Source: Chryseobacterium sp. SC28
Lineage (GTDB): Bacteria; Bacteroidota; Bacteroidia; Flavobacteriales; Weeksellaceae
DNA: 64,000 nt
Assembly (NCBI RefSeq): GCF_003932955.1
Contig: NZ_QOVY01000002.1
Coordinates: 1 to 64,000 of the forward strand
Direction: 5' to 3'
Part shown: in pieces, positions 26,369-35,083 of the stretch
Layout of the letters: the number at the start of each line of letters is the position of its first letter
Numbering within the stretch: position 1 is the stretch's first letter
The notes under the pieces: model-generated
Database searches by the model: none
What the model was told of the DNA's origin: nothing
What the model saw: the letters and a program-made list of their open reading frames with translations, nothing else
Position numbers and translations under genes: made by a program

Positions 26369-27574
26369 ATGAAATTCAATATTTTAATGCTTGCCTTGCT
26401 GGTTTTTCTTTACTCCTGTAAAAAGGAGGAAGATCCTCATGCCGGCCACGATATCTACTACACCTGTTCCATGCACCCACAGGTGGTATCTGACAAACCG
26501 GGAAAATGTCCTATTTGTCACATGGATTTGGTGCCGGTGGAGAAGAAAAAGAATGCGGATCCCAATGAAATTATCCTGAATGATGAGCAGATAAAACTTG
26601 GGAATATAGAAACAGTCGCACTATCTGATGGGTCTATGGCCGACAAACTTACGCTGACTGGAACACTCAATTTTAATCAGTACCAAATGCAGGCAGTAAG
26701 TTCCAGAGTAATGGGCAGAGTTGAACGGTTGTATTATAAAAACATTGGCGATTTTGTTCCGAAGGGGGCGCCGTTGGTCGATATTTACAGTGAAGAACTC
26801 AATAATGCAAAGCAGGAATATTTGCTGGCATTGGAAAGACGCAAGCTCTTCGTCGGCAATACTTCCATTGATTTTGACCAGCTACTCCAAAGTTCCCGAA
26901 ACAAGCTTTATTTATGGGGAATGTCCGAAGGCCAGATCAAACAGCTGGAAAGATCAGGAAAAGCCACACCTACTACTACCGTGTTCAGCAATGCAGCCGG
27001 TTACATCACCGATCTGCGCATTGCCGAAGGCGATTATCTTGCCGAAGGTGGCACCATCGTGAATCTGGCAGATCTTTCATCACTTTGGGCGGAGGCGCAG
27101 ATGTATTCGTCCCAAATGGCTCTCCTTCAGAAAGACAGCAAGGTCACCGTATATATTCCCGATCTGGATAATTTGAAGATTAATGGGAAGATTGATTTTA
27201 CAAATCCGGAAATCAGCGCTTCAAGCAGGATAAATCTGGTACGCGTTTCCGTGCCCAACAAAGGAAACCTGCTGAAACCCGGCATGCCGGTATATGTTCT
27301 GGTAGAAAACAAATCACGTGATGGTATTTCAATGCCTGTGGATGCAGTAATCAGGGATGGGAAATCCTCCACGGTCTGGGTGAAAACCGCGAAGAATACC
27401 TTCGTCAACAGAATGGTGGAAACGGGTCTCGAATATGAAGACAGAATAGAAATCACATCAGGAATTAAGGCGGGAGACGAAGTAGTGGTCTCCGGGGCCT
27501 ACCTTCTGAACAGCGAATATAAATTTAAGAAAGGGGCAGATCCCATGGCGGGTCACGATATGAGCACAATGTAA
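26369..27574 (+). CDS. CusB-type periplasmic adaptor with heavy-metal-binding domain (copy 2)
   Basis: This second membrane-fusion lipoprotein (401 aa) has the lipobox LYSC (about Cys16) and an HMBD motif ([20 protein letters not shown] then HMDLVPV), where the usual Gly before Met is His. A barrel-sandwich (SRVMGRVERLYYKNIGDFV) and hairpin follow. The C-terminus ends with a Met/His tail (ADPMAGHDMSTM). Two different adaptors behind one pump suggest a mixed adaptor ring or alternative pairing with another pump. Confidence 0.85.
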   Translation: MKFNILMLALLVFLYSCKKEEDPHAGHDIYYTCSMHPQVVSDKPGKCPICHMDLVPVEKKKNADPNEIILNDEQIKLGNIETVALSDGSMADKLTLTGTLNFNQYQMQAVSSRVMGRVERLYYKNIGDFVPKGAPLVDIYSEELNNAKQEYLLALERRKLFVGNTSIDFDQLLQSSRNKLYLWGMSEGQIKQLERSGKATPTTTVFSNAAGYITDLRIAEGDYLAEGGTIVNLADLSSLWAEAQMYSSQMALLQKDSKVTVYIPDLDNLKINGKIDFTNPEISASSRINLVRVSVPNKGNLLKPGMPVYVLVENKSRDGISMPVDAVIRDGKSSTVWVKTAKNTFVNRMVETGLEYEDRIEITSGIKAGDEVVVSGAYLLNSEYKFKKGADPMAGHDMSTM

Positions 27575-27575
27575 T

Positions 27576-28037
27576 ATGAGAAAATTGAATATGATAGGCT
27601 GGCTGGCGGTGCTAGTGGTGGCTATTGTTTTAGTCATTCAGGTCATACCGGTGGAGCGTAATGTCTCCACCGTTCCGCCAGGTCAAAGTTTTGAAAAAAC
27701 CGAAAAGGTGCCCGCCAACGTGGCTGCTATTCTGAAAGTTTCCTGCTATGACTGTCATTCCAACAACAGCCGATATCCGTGGTATTCAGAATTGCAGCCC
27801 GGCGCTTGGTTTATGGCGCAGCATATTAAAAAAGGGAGAGACGAACTCAATTTTGATGAGTTCAATAACTATTCAAAAAGACGGAAAAAAGCGAAAATAA
27901 AAAGCATCATCAGCCAGATTGAAAAAGACGAAATGCCTTTAAGATCATACCGCATGATGCACGGAAACGCCAGATTATCAGCGGATGAAAAAAAAGAACT
28001 GTTAGATTTTTTTCGTGACAACGAATATAGTAAGTAA
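27576..28037 (+). CDS. Haem-binding-domain membrane protein
   Basis: This 153-aa protein has one N-terminal membrane helix (about 7-25) and then the haem_bd pattern with CYDCHSNNSRYPWY (CxxCH haem c motif) and DEMPLRSYRMMHG. It should be a membrane-anchored periplasmic c-type cytochrome-like protein. It closes the Cus operon (2-nt gap to the adaptor). The role in metal resistance is unknown; it could pass electrons to or from a copper redox step. Confidence 0.75.
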   Translation: MRKLNMIGWLAVLVVAIVLVIQVIPVERNVSTVPPGQSFEKTEKVPANVAAILKVSCYDCHSNNSRYPWYSELQPGAWFMAQHIKKGRDELNFDEFNNYSKRRKKAKIKSIISQIEKDEMPLRSYRMMHGNARLSADEKKELLDFFRDNEYSK

Positions 28038-28157
28038 CGCAGAACATAAGAAATGACGCTCGCCTGTGGTCTTTAGAGTATCAGAAATGGTCGTTTAGAA
28101 TAAAAAAGGATCGGAAAAGACTGTGCTGTAGAATCAACAAAAATTAAAAACAACGTG

Positions 28158-28727
28158 ATGAAATTAAATATTAAAAATATGGTTTGCAGCCGATGTCTCA
28201 AAGTGCTTAGGCAAGAGCTTGAACAACTGGGAATTAAGGTTTCATCAATTGAACTCGGGGTATTGGTAATCGACGATACGGGCAGTAATCAGGATGAAAT
28301 TATGGCGAAAATTGAAAGCGTCCTGCATGCCAACAAATTTGAAATAATCCATAGTCCAGAGGAAGTGCTCGTCGAAAAAATTAAACATTTTTTGCTTTGT
28401 AAAATAGAAGAGCTACCTCTCGATTCCACGGTAAACCTATCTCAAATTTTAAGCGCAGAGTTCAACCATGAATATAAATCGTTAAGCAAGCTATTCTCCC
28501 ACATTGAAAATATAACTGTGGAAAAATATTTTATTAAATTAAAAATAGAGAAAGTAAAAGAACTTATTCAACTCAGGCAGTACACTTTTTCAGAAATAGG
28601 GCATCTCCTGGATTACAGCAGTGTCAACCATCTCTCGAGACAGTTTAAAGAAATTACTGGGGAGAGCATGACTGAGTACAAAAATGCTGAACTATCCAAG
28701 CGGAGGTCGTTTGACGAAATTAGTTAA
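28158..28727 (+). CDS. AraC-type regulator with N-terminal HMA-like domain
   Basis: This 189-aa protein joins a metal-chaperone-like domain to a DNA-binding domain. Residues 1-65 follow the HMA fold with MVCSRC at about 8-13 (CxxC metal site). Residues 105-180 hold an AraC double HTH with the second-helix markers TFSEIGHLLDYSS and HLSRQFKEITGES. It is the only obvious transcriptional regulator inside the copper cargo, so it is a candidate Cu/Ag sensor. ATG at 28158 is preferred to the GTG three bases upstream. Confidence 0.8.
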   Translation: MKLNIKNMVCSRCLKVLRQELEQLGIKVSSIELGVLVIDDTGSNQDEIMAKIESVLHANKFEIIHSPEEVLVEKIKHFLLCKIEELPLDSTVNLSQILSAEFNHEYKSLSKLFSHIENITVEKYFIKLKIEKVKELIQLRQYTFSEIGHLLDYSSVNHLSRQFKEITGESMTEYKNAELSKRRSFDEIS

Positions 28728-28975
28728 CCTAAAAAAACACAGCAATTATAGTGAAGCAACGAACGCGCGAAAACAAATATAGGGTATCGTTTTAATGTTG
28801 ATTAGCGCCTTCTTTTTGTCAGCGCGAAATTATACAGAAACTTACGAAAATTATGCAGATGATCATATTATGAAACTTGTACTTTTACAATAGTAGTTAT
28901 AACCATCTCGGTTTGAATACACTACCTGTAATGCAAAACCAGTATGGTTAAATGTTGAATTTTAAAAACAAGAAC

Positions 28976-29218
28976 ATGAAAAACACTCATTTGATTTGGA
29001 TGGTAATAGGCTGTGCGTTACCATTTTTGATCATCTTTTTGGCTCCCGCTTTTGGGTTAGGAAGTAGTTGGTCTCTATTTTTTTTCGTAGTTGCTATGTT
29101 TGCTATGCACCTCTTTATGCCACACGGTTCGCATGGACACAGCGGTCACACGAGTCACAACCATAAGACGGCAGATGATAATGCAAAGGAAACACCATCA
29201 GGACCCTCACCTGATTAG
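28976..29218 (+). CDS. Small membrane protein with His-rich tail
   Basis: An 80-aa protein with two hydrophobic helices and a tail HGSHGHSGHTSHNHK that should bind divalent metals. It resembles the DUF2933-like small proteins found in metal-resistance clusters. The ATG at 28976 is chosen over an in-frame upstream ATG (28952), which gives an unlikely polar start. It precedes another small membrane gene and may assist metal export at the inner membrane. Confidence 0.55.
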   Translation: MKNTHLIWMVIGCALPFLIIFLAPAFGLGSSWSLFFFVVAMFAMHLFMPHGSHGHSGHTSHNHKTADDNAKETPSGPSPD

Positions 29219-29356
29219 AGGGAACTTCTCATCAATAGGATTTATAAGGTATGGAGTTGCTAAAAAACAGCCTACTGTGAAATCACTTAGATTCCTGTCG
29301 CGTGAAAATATTCAGAGTGAACCAACATTATCAGTATTAATTAAAAAAACAAGATT

Positions 29357-29587
29357 ATGCACTACTATGATGGCAATTTTGCAGGAATGCACCTTATTTG
29401 GTGGATTATATGGCTCTTATTTATAGCTTGGGTTTTTTTTATACCAGTGGACATTCCATTCCAAAAAACAAAAAATGAAAGCCCATTGGATATCCTTAAA
29501 AAGCGCTATGCTAAAGGTGAAATTTCACAGGAAGAATTTGAAAACTCGCGAAGGGTGTTAAACTCAGATACCACATTAAAACCGTAA
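29357..29587 (+). CDS. SHOCT-domain small membrane protein
   Basis: This 76-aa protein has one membrane helix (about 10-30) and a C-terminal SHOCT motif (SPLDILKKRYAKGEISQEEFENSRRVL). SHOCT domains are short oligomerisation or nucleic-acid-associated tails common next to metal-transport genes. It lies 4 nt before a DUF5676-like gene. Function unknown. Confidence 0.7.
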   Translation: MHYYDGNFAGMHLIWWIIWLLFIAWVFFIPVDIPFQKTKNESPLDILKKRYAKGEISQEEFENSRRVLNSDTTLKP

Positions 29588-29591
29588 GATT

Positions 29592-29873
29592 ATGTATCAC
29601 TTAAACGTAAAAAAACTCGGATTGGCTTTCGGTCTAACAGGAGCCTCGTTTTATTTAGGCTGTATTATTGTAATGGCTTCCGCAGGACAGCAGGGCACGG
29701 TTACTTTTTTCAACAGCCTTTTTCATGGTTTGGACACAAGTAGTATTATAAGAATGGATCTTCCTCTGGTAGAAGCTTTTTGGGGCATTGTACAAATGTT
29801 TATTTTAAGCTGGTTGGTCGGAGCATGCATTGCGGCATTTTACAATGCCCAAATTAAAAAGGACGTTGATTAA
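29592..29873 (+). CDS. DUF5676-like small membrane protein
   Basis: This 93-aa protein has two membrane helices (about 8-30 and 60-85) and ends with FYNAQIKKD. Its pattern fits the DUF5676 family of small membrane proteins found near copper or mercury genes. It lies between the SHOCT gene and the HMA chaperone, all with very short gaps, which suggests one transcript. Confidence 0.6.
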   Translation: MYHLNVKKLGLAFGLTGASFYLGCIIVMASAGQQGTVTFFNSLFHGLDTSSIIRMDLPLVEAFWGIVQMFILSWLVGACIAAFYNAQIKKDVD

Positions 29874-29884
29874 AATTCAAAAAA

Positions 29885-30136
29885 ATGAAACAACAAATTG
29901 AAATAACAGGAATGTCCTGCGAAGGCTGCGTTAAAAATGTCGAAAAAGCGTTGAAAGAAATTGATGGCGTACAGAATGTAAAAGCGAGTCTGCATCCACC
30001 GCGCGCAGTTATTGAAGCAGAGAAATCGATTAATACAGCGCAGTTAACGCAAGCCTTGGCGAAAGTAGGTTATAGTATTGCCGGCGCTTCCGTAGATGAG
30101 AATTTAAAAAAGTCTGGCGGCTCCTGTTGCTGTTGA
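29885..30136 (+). CDS. copZ: HMA-domain copper chaperone (CopZ-like)
   Basis: This 83-aa cytosolic metallochaperone has the HMA motif ITGMSCEGCVKNVEKAL (CxxC, residues about 7-23) and the usual beta-alpha-beta order. The C-terminal tail KSGGSCCC adds three cysteines, an unusual extra soft-metal site. It would pass Cu(I) to the CopB-type ATPase or to the AraC-HMA regulator. It ends the small-gene block that starts at 28976. Confidence 0.85.
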   Translation: MKQQIEITGMSCEGCVKNVEKALKEIDGVQNVKASLHPPRAVIEAEKSINTAQLTQALAKVGYSIAGASVDENLKKSGGSCCC

Positions 30137-30366
30137 AAAGTATGAACTGCGCGGGCAAGTATAATGTTAGTACGATGGGAACGATAACGGTAGAAATGCT
30201 CCGCTGAAAACTAAGTGAAAGAAGCAAATAAATTTTTTAAAAAAAATCAAAGTAGCCAGCAATAGCTTGCCTGATCGAACGCACTTATGATTGCGACAGT
30301 ATTGGCGCAGGAATTGCATATTTATTGAAAAAACCAACCTATTTATTAACATAAAAACCAACAATT

Positions 30367-30708
30367 ATGACAGGTTATCACACGTACCAAAGTTGTATTG
30401 AAGCATGTTTAAAATGTGCTGCAATATGTAATCACTGTGCTTCATCATGCACTCAGGAAGAAGATGTAAAAATGATGGCGAGATGCATTCAGTTAGACAT
30501 GGAATGCGCAGCGATCTGCTATGCATCAGCACAGTTAATGAGCCTCGGCAGCGACAAAGCAAAAGACATTTGCCGTATTTGTGCCGACATCTGTGAAGCA
30601 TGTGCTGCAGAATGTGAAAAACATGCACAACATGGAATGGATCATTGCCGTGAATGTGCAGAAGCTTGCAGAAAATGCGCCGAAGAATGCCGGAAAATGG
30701 CAGCGTAA
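30367..30708 (+). CDS. Four-helix-bundle copper-storage protein (Csp/DUF326)
   Basis: This 113-aa protein carries 19 cysteines in a regular CxxxC/CxxC helical pattern (CLKCAAICNHC; CRICADICEACAAEC; CRECAEACRKCAEEC). That is the Csp fold, where Cys residues line a four-helix bundle and hold many Cu(I) ions. No signal peptide is visible, so it should store copper in the cytosol (Csp3-like). It is separate from the chaperone by about 230 nt with no other gene, and has a terminator behind it. Confidence 0.87.
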   Translation: MTGYHTYQSCIEACLKCAAICNHCASSCTQEEDVKMMARCIQLDMECAAICYASAQLMSLGSDKAKDICRICADICEACAAECEKHAQHGMDHCRECAEACRKCAEECRKMAA

Positions 30709-30716
30709 TTTAAAAC

Positions 30717-30750
30717 GGGTGGTGATTTAAATGATTGCCACTCTTTTTTT
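30717..30750 (+). terminator. Terminator after the Csp gene
   Basis: A stem of about 10 bp with some G-T pairs (GGGTGGTGAT with ATTGCCACTC) and a 7-nt loop is followed by seven Ts, directly after the Csp stop. Confidence 0.6.
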
Positions 30751-30784
30751 ATCTACATCCTAACGACCAAATTAAAATCTATTA

Positions 30785-31876
30785 ATGAAAAAATTTTTTA
30801 CCCCGACATTGGTTGTCATATTGACCATGCTATTTGTTATGGTCAGCAGTTGCGGCAATAACGATAATAGCAATACCAATAGTAGTAATACTGATAAACC
30901 ATCTTCATTGCCAAGGGCTAAAGTTTATGTAGCCAATGAAGCCGGAGGCAGTGTTTCAGTTATTGATCTTCAGGATAGCTTAAAAACTACAAGCATTGAC
31001 TTAAGTGATAGCGCCGGAACTATGTTTATGGCCCATAATGTTCAGGTGGCCCCCAATGGAAAATCTGTTTGGGTGGCGGCAGCAGGTATGGACAGCAGTA
31101 AAACAAATTACTTAATAGTTATTGACCCAAACAGCGGTACAATAAAAGAGCGTGTGCTGTTAGGTAAAGATCTACACGTGGCCCATGTAGTTTTAGACGA
31201 TCAATCAAAGAATGCATTTGTAACCGCAGGTGCAACGAATGAGGTCATACAAGTAGATGCAACGACCTATCAGGTGGTACGGAAGTTTGATTTAGGTGCA
31301 AAACATGCACCACATGGTTTGCGCTACGCTAAAGGCAAATTGTATGTAGCCAATATGGACGGAAAAAGCATGTCTGTCATTACTGTAGCTGATGGCAAAG
31401 TAACTGATATTCCTCTTGGCGGAATAGCTCCACAGGTGGCAGTTACCCGTGATGATAAATTTATTTTCATCTCTTTATACGACACAAAAGAGGTGATACA
31501 GTATGACCTTAAAAATGGTCAACTAAACAGAATACCATTACCTGCTACTGCTCAAGGTCCAATTCAGTTGTATGCTACCCCTGATAGTAAGTTACTGTAT
31601 GTGGCTGACCAAGGAGAGTTACTCGGAAGACCGGTTTCAAACGAGATTTATGTAATAGACATACCAAACGCAAAAGTGATAAGTACCATTAAAGTTGGTA
31701 AGAAGGCACACGGTGTTGTAGCAAGCAACGACGGCAAATCAGTTTATGTAACAAATACTATAGACAATACAGTTTCTGTGATTGATGTGACAAGTCAAAA
31801 AGTAATCCACACAATCCCGGTTGGCAAAGGCCCTAATGGAATAAGCTATTGGTTTGAAACTGGCGGTATGCCGTAA
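30785..31876 (+). CDS. YncE-family beta-propeller lipoprotein
   Basis: This 363-aa lipoprotein has the lipobox MVSSC (about Cys23). Repeated YVTN-type blades follow (VANEAGGSVSVIDL, VANMDGKSMSVITV, VTNTIDNTVSVIDV), forming a seven-bladed propeller. It has no catalytic motif. YncE-type proteins occur in the periplasm or outer membrane and some bind DNA or metal complexes. Here it lies between the copper-storage gene and the GAPDH gene; role unknown. Confidence 0.75.
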   Translation: MKKFFTPTLVVILTMLFVMVSSCGNNDNSNTNSSNTDKPSSLPRAKVYVANEAGGSVSVIDLQDSLKTTSIDLSDSAGTMFMAHNVQVAPNGKSVWVAAAGMDSSKTNYLIVIDPNSGTIKERVLLGKDLHVAHVVLDDQSKNAFVTAGATNEVIQVDATTYQVVRKFDLGAKHAPHGLRYAKGKLYVANMDGKSMSVITVADGKVTDIPLGGIAPQVAVTRDDKFIFISLYDTKEVIQYDLKNGQLNRIPLPATAQGPIQLYATPDSKLLYVADQGELLGRPVSNEIYVIDIPNAKVISTIKVGKKAHGVVASNDGKSVYVTNTIDNTVSVIDVTSQKVIHTIPVGKGPNGISYWFETGGMP

Positions 31877-31955
31877 ACAGGATATTAAAGGAAATAGATA
31901 TCAAAGAACGTTCTAGTAATATCAATTTATATAAATTAAGCTAAATAAATTTATT

Positions 31956-32987
31956 ATGGAAAAGATTAAAGTAGCCGTAAACGGATATGGTGTCATTGGC
32001 AAACGGGTTGCCGATGCCGTACAGATGCAGGAAGACATGGAACTGTCAGGTGTATGTGATGTGGTAACTGACTGGCGCATTCAAATGGCGGTATTAAAAA
32101 AATATCCTGTGTTTGCTTCCGATGATACTTTTCAAATTAAGATGAACGAAGCCGGAATAAATTCATTAGGCACAGTGAACGACCTGCTTGCATCATCAGA
32201 TATTATTGTGGATTGCACACCCAAGAAAATCGCTGCTCAAAATATAGAGCTTTATAAAAAACTTGGTAAAAAGTTTATTTTACAGGGAGGTGAAAAGCAT
32301 GAAACAACCGGTCATTCCTTTAGTGCCGAAAACAACTATGCCACTGCACTTAACCTTGATGCTACAAGAGTAGTTTCCTGTAACACTATTTCCATTGTAA
32401 GAACACTAACCGCACTGAAGAATGCAGGCTTGCTCTTAAAAGCAAGAGGCACTTTACTTCGTCGTGCAACCGACCCATGGGAAAGCCATTTGAACGGGAT
32501 TATGAATACCCTGGTTGCCGAAAAAGATATACCCAGCCATCAGGGACCGGATGCGCAATCTGTTGACCCCTCTTTTAACGTTATCACATCGGCAGTTAAA
32601 GTGCCGGAAACGTTAAGCCATCTACATTACTGGAATGTACAGTTGACCAGAAAAACCGATAAGGAAGAAGTTTTGGATGCGTTCAATAAATCTACCAGAA
32701 TTGCAATGATTGAATACAGCGATGAGTTAGCCGCTAATAATACAGTTAAGGAATTAATGCTTGCAATAGGCCGCCCTTATGGAGATATGTATGAAGTAGC
32801 CTTGTGGCAAGACATGCTGAAAGTGGTTGGAGATGAAGTGTTCTATGCTTACTTAGTCGATAATCAGGCTATCGTAATCCCCGAAACCATTGACGCTATC
32901 CGTGCCCTAACCGGAATTGAACCAGACGCTGAAAAGTCGATACTTAAGACCAACGAAAGCCTTGGAGTTAAACAGAGTTTTTATTAG
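31956..32987 (+). CDS. Type II (archaeal-type) glyceraldehyde-3-phosphate dehydrogenase
   Basis: This 343-aa dehydrogenase interconverts glyceraldehyde-3-phosphate and 1,3-bisphosphoglycerate. It starts with the Rossmann motif VNGYGVIGKRVADA (8-21) and has the catalytic SCNT with Cys142, the position used in archaeal type II GAPDH. This differs from the usual bacterial type I GapA. It is followed after 152 nt by a class I aldolase. A metabolic gene of archaeal type inside a metal island is unusual; presumably a metal- or oxidant-tolerant backup for the housekeeping enzyme. Confidence 0.88.
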   Translation: MEKIKVAVNGYGVIGKRVADAVQMQEDMELSGVCDVVTDWRIQMAVLKKYPVFASDDTFQIKMNEAGINSLGTVNDLLASSDIIVDCTPKKIAAQNIELYKKLGKKFILQGGEKHETTGHSFSAENNYATALNLDATRVVSCNTISIVRTLTALKNAGLLLKARGTLLRRATDPWESHLNGIMNTLVAEKDIPSHQGPDAQSVDPSFNVITSAVKVPETLSHLHYWNVQLTRKTDKEEVLDAFNKSTRIAMIEYSDELAANNTVKELMLAIGRPYGDMYEVALWQDMLKVVGDEVFYAYLVDNQAIVIPETIDAIRALTGIEPDAEKSILKTNESLGVKQSFY

Positions 32988-33139
32988 GAGTAAGCAAAAA
33001 GTAAATTATCAAATTAATAAAACGGAATGTTAAGGAAAATGGTTTTGTACCCTGCAAATATTTGTAAGACGCGCACTTCCGCAAATGTCTATTTCTAAAA
33101 CAAATAGAAATTTAGGGATTAAATTAAAGTTTAAAAAAA

Positions 33140-34201
33140 ATGAAAATGAACGATAACATTGCAGACTTATTAGGCAAGAAGGCAGCCTTCTATTTGGATC
33201 ACGTTTGCCAAAAAATTACAAAAGATGAACTGCTGACTCCAGGCAAATACAGTCTGGAAAAGGTCTTTGGCGATAGCAACAGAAACCCGCAGGTTCTGCG
33301 GAGTCTCGCTCAACTTTACGGTCAGGGTAATCTTGGCGGCACGGGTTATCTGAGCATTCTTCCTGTTGATCAGGGTATTGAGCATAGTGCTGTATACTCA
33401 TTTTATAAAAACCCCGACTATTTCGACCCTGAAAACATTTTAAAACTTGCACTCGAAGCCGGCTGTAACGGTGTGGCTTCTACCTTCGGCGGGTTAGCCT
33501 TGAATGCCCGAAAATATGCGCACAGAATCCCTTTCATTGTAAAGATTAACCACAATGAATTACTGAGCTTTCCAAATAAATATGACCAAACGCTATTTGG
33601 AAAAGTTAAAAACGCCTGGGATATGGGGGCCCTTGCCATAGGAGCAACCATCTATTTTGGTTCCGAAGAAAGCGACAGACAGATCAAAGAAATTGCCGAG
33701 GCGTTTGAGCACGCCCATCAGCTCGGTATGGCGACTATATTATGGTGCTATCTTCGAAATGAGGCATTTAAAACAGCAGATCAGGATTATCACTCCGCTG
33801 CGGATTTGACAGGACAAGCCAATCATATCGGAGTAACAATTCAAGCTGATATTATTAAACAAAAATTGCCGACAAATAATTTTGGATTCAAAAACATTAA
33901 GTTCGGTAAATACGATGACGCGATGTATGAGGCACTAACAACTCCCCACCCGATTGACCTCTGCAGGCTGCAGGTAGCGAACTGTTACATGGGCAAAATC
34001 GGATTAATTAACTCCGGTGGCGATTCAAAAGGTGAGTCAGATCTGCTTGAGGCCATTACAACAGCGGTCATCAACAAAAGAGCGGGCGGCACTGGACTGA
34101 TTATGGGTCGGAAGGCATTTCAGCGCCCGTTTAAAGACGGTGTGAACTTGCTACAAAGGGTACAGAGTGTATATCTCGATAATAAGATAACAGTTGCCTA
34201 A
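33140..34201 (+). CDS. fbaB: Class I (archaeal/DhnA-type) fructose-bisphosphate aldolase
   Basis: This 353-aa aldolase splits or makes fructose-1,6-bisphosphate by a Schiff-base lysine and needs no metal. Family marks are [12 protein letters not shown] (about 71-82), [13 protein letters not shown] (about 132-144), [16 protein letters not shown] near the C-terminus. It uses the triose made by the preceding enzyme, so the pair spans the two aldol/triose steps. A metal-independent aldolase would keep working when copper inactivates class II enzymes. The pattern matches FbaB of bacteria; the exact Lys is not assigned. It is followed after 26 nt by the ATP-cone gene. Confidence 0.88.
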   Translation: MKMNDNIADLLGKKAAFYLDHVCQKITKDELLTPGKYSLEKVFGDSNRNPQVLRSLAQLYGQGNLGGTGYLSILPVDQGIEHSAVYSFYKNPDYFDPENILKLALEAGCNGVASTFGGLALNARKYAHRIPFIVKINHNELLSFPNKYDQTLFGKVKNAWDMGALAIGATIYFGSEESDRQIKEIAEAFEHAHQLGMATILWCYLRNEAFKTADQDYHSAADLTGQANHIGVTIQADIIKQKLPTNNFGFKNIKFGKYDDAMYEALTTPHPIDLCRLQVANCYMGKIGLINSGGDSKGESDLLEAITTAVINKRAGGTGLIMGRKAFQRPFKDGVNLLQRVQSVYLDNKITVA

Positions 34202-34227
34202 AATAAGTTTCAACAAACTATCAGAAA

Positions 34228-35070
34228 ATGAAGATTCCCATTAGCATCGTAAAAAAGTCCGGAGATATTGTCGCATTTGATGTCGAAAAACTCATTAATT
34301 CACTTAGGCGCGCGTCTGCTGGGGAAAACGTCATTCAGCAAATCGTTGGTGAGGTTCAGTCCAAGATTTACGAAGGCATGACCACCACAAAGATCTATAA
34401 AATTGCTTTTGATTTGTTAAAAAAATATTCCCGCGTAAGTGCTTCAAAATACAAACTCAAAAACGCACTCTTTGAATTGGGTCCCTCCGGTTTTCCTTTT
34501 GAAAAATTAGTGGGCAAACTGATGGCTCATGAAGGTTTTTCCACCCAGGTTGGGGTCATTGTTCAGGGAAATTGCGTGTCGCATGAAATAGATGTCATCG
34601 CTGACAAAGACGACCAGCACTGTTTTATTGAATGTAAATTTCACAGCGACCAAGGGAGATTTTGCAATGTAAAAATTCCTCTGTATGTCAATTCCAGATT
34701 TCTGGATGTAGAAAAACAGTGGAAAAAACAAAAAAGTAACGAAGGAAAAATATCTAAAGGAGGTGTGTACACCAATACAAGATTCACTTCTGATGCCACA
34801 CAATATGGGAAATGTGCAGGTTTACTAATGGCAAGCTGGGACTATCCTTTTGGGAACGGTTTAAAAGAGAGAATAGACAAATCCGGTTTGCACCCATTAA
34901 CCGCATTAACGACCCTGACAAAAAACGAGAAAACAAAATTGTTAGACCTTGGTGTAGTTCTTTGCAGAGAAATTTACGAAAACCCGGGGGTCTTAAACCA
35001 AATCGGACTTGCAAAACCACGCCATAAAAACATTATCGAAGACGCAAAAGAATTATGCACTCAACACTAA
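34228..35070 (+). CDS. ATP-cone plus Mrr-like nuclease fusion
   Basis: This 280-aa protein has an ATP-cone (about 1-90, with ISIVKKSGDIVAFDVEKL at the start), known as a nucleotide-sensing lid in ribonucleotide reductases and in NrdR. A restriction-endonuclease-like domain follows (about 95-200) with the PD-(D/E)xK core SHEIDVIADKDDQHCFIECK. No RNR is nearby, so the ATP-cone is not regulating a reductase here. The combination suggests a nuclease switched by dNTP/ATP level. It is part of the gapped-by-few-nt chain with the aldolase and the beta-CASP gene. Confidence 0.8.
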   Translation: MKIPISIVKKSGDIVAFDVEKLINSLRRASAGENVIQQIVGEVQSKIYEGMTTTKIYKIAFDLLKKYSRVSASKYKLKNALFELGPSGFPFEKLVGKLMAHEGFSTQVGVIVQGNCVSHEIDVIADKDDQHCFIECKFHSDQGRFCNVKIPLYVNSRFLDVEKQWKKQKSNEGKISKGGVYTNTRFTSDATQYGKCAGLLMASWDYPFGNGLKERIDKSGLHPLTALTTLTKNEKTKLLDLGVVLCREIYENPGVLNQIGLAKPRHKNIIEDAKELCTQH

Positions 35071-35083
35071 ATCAATCTGACCA

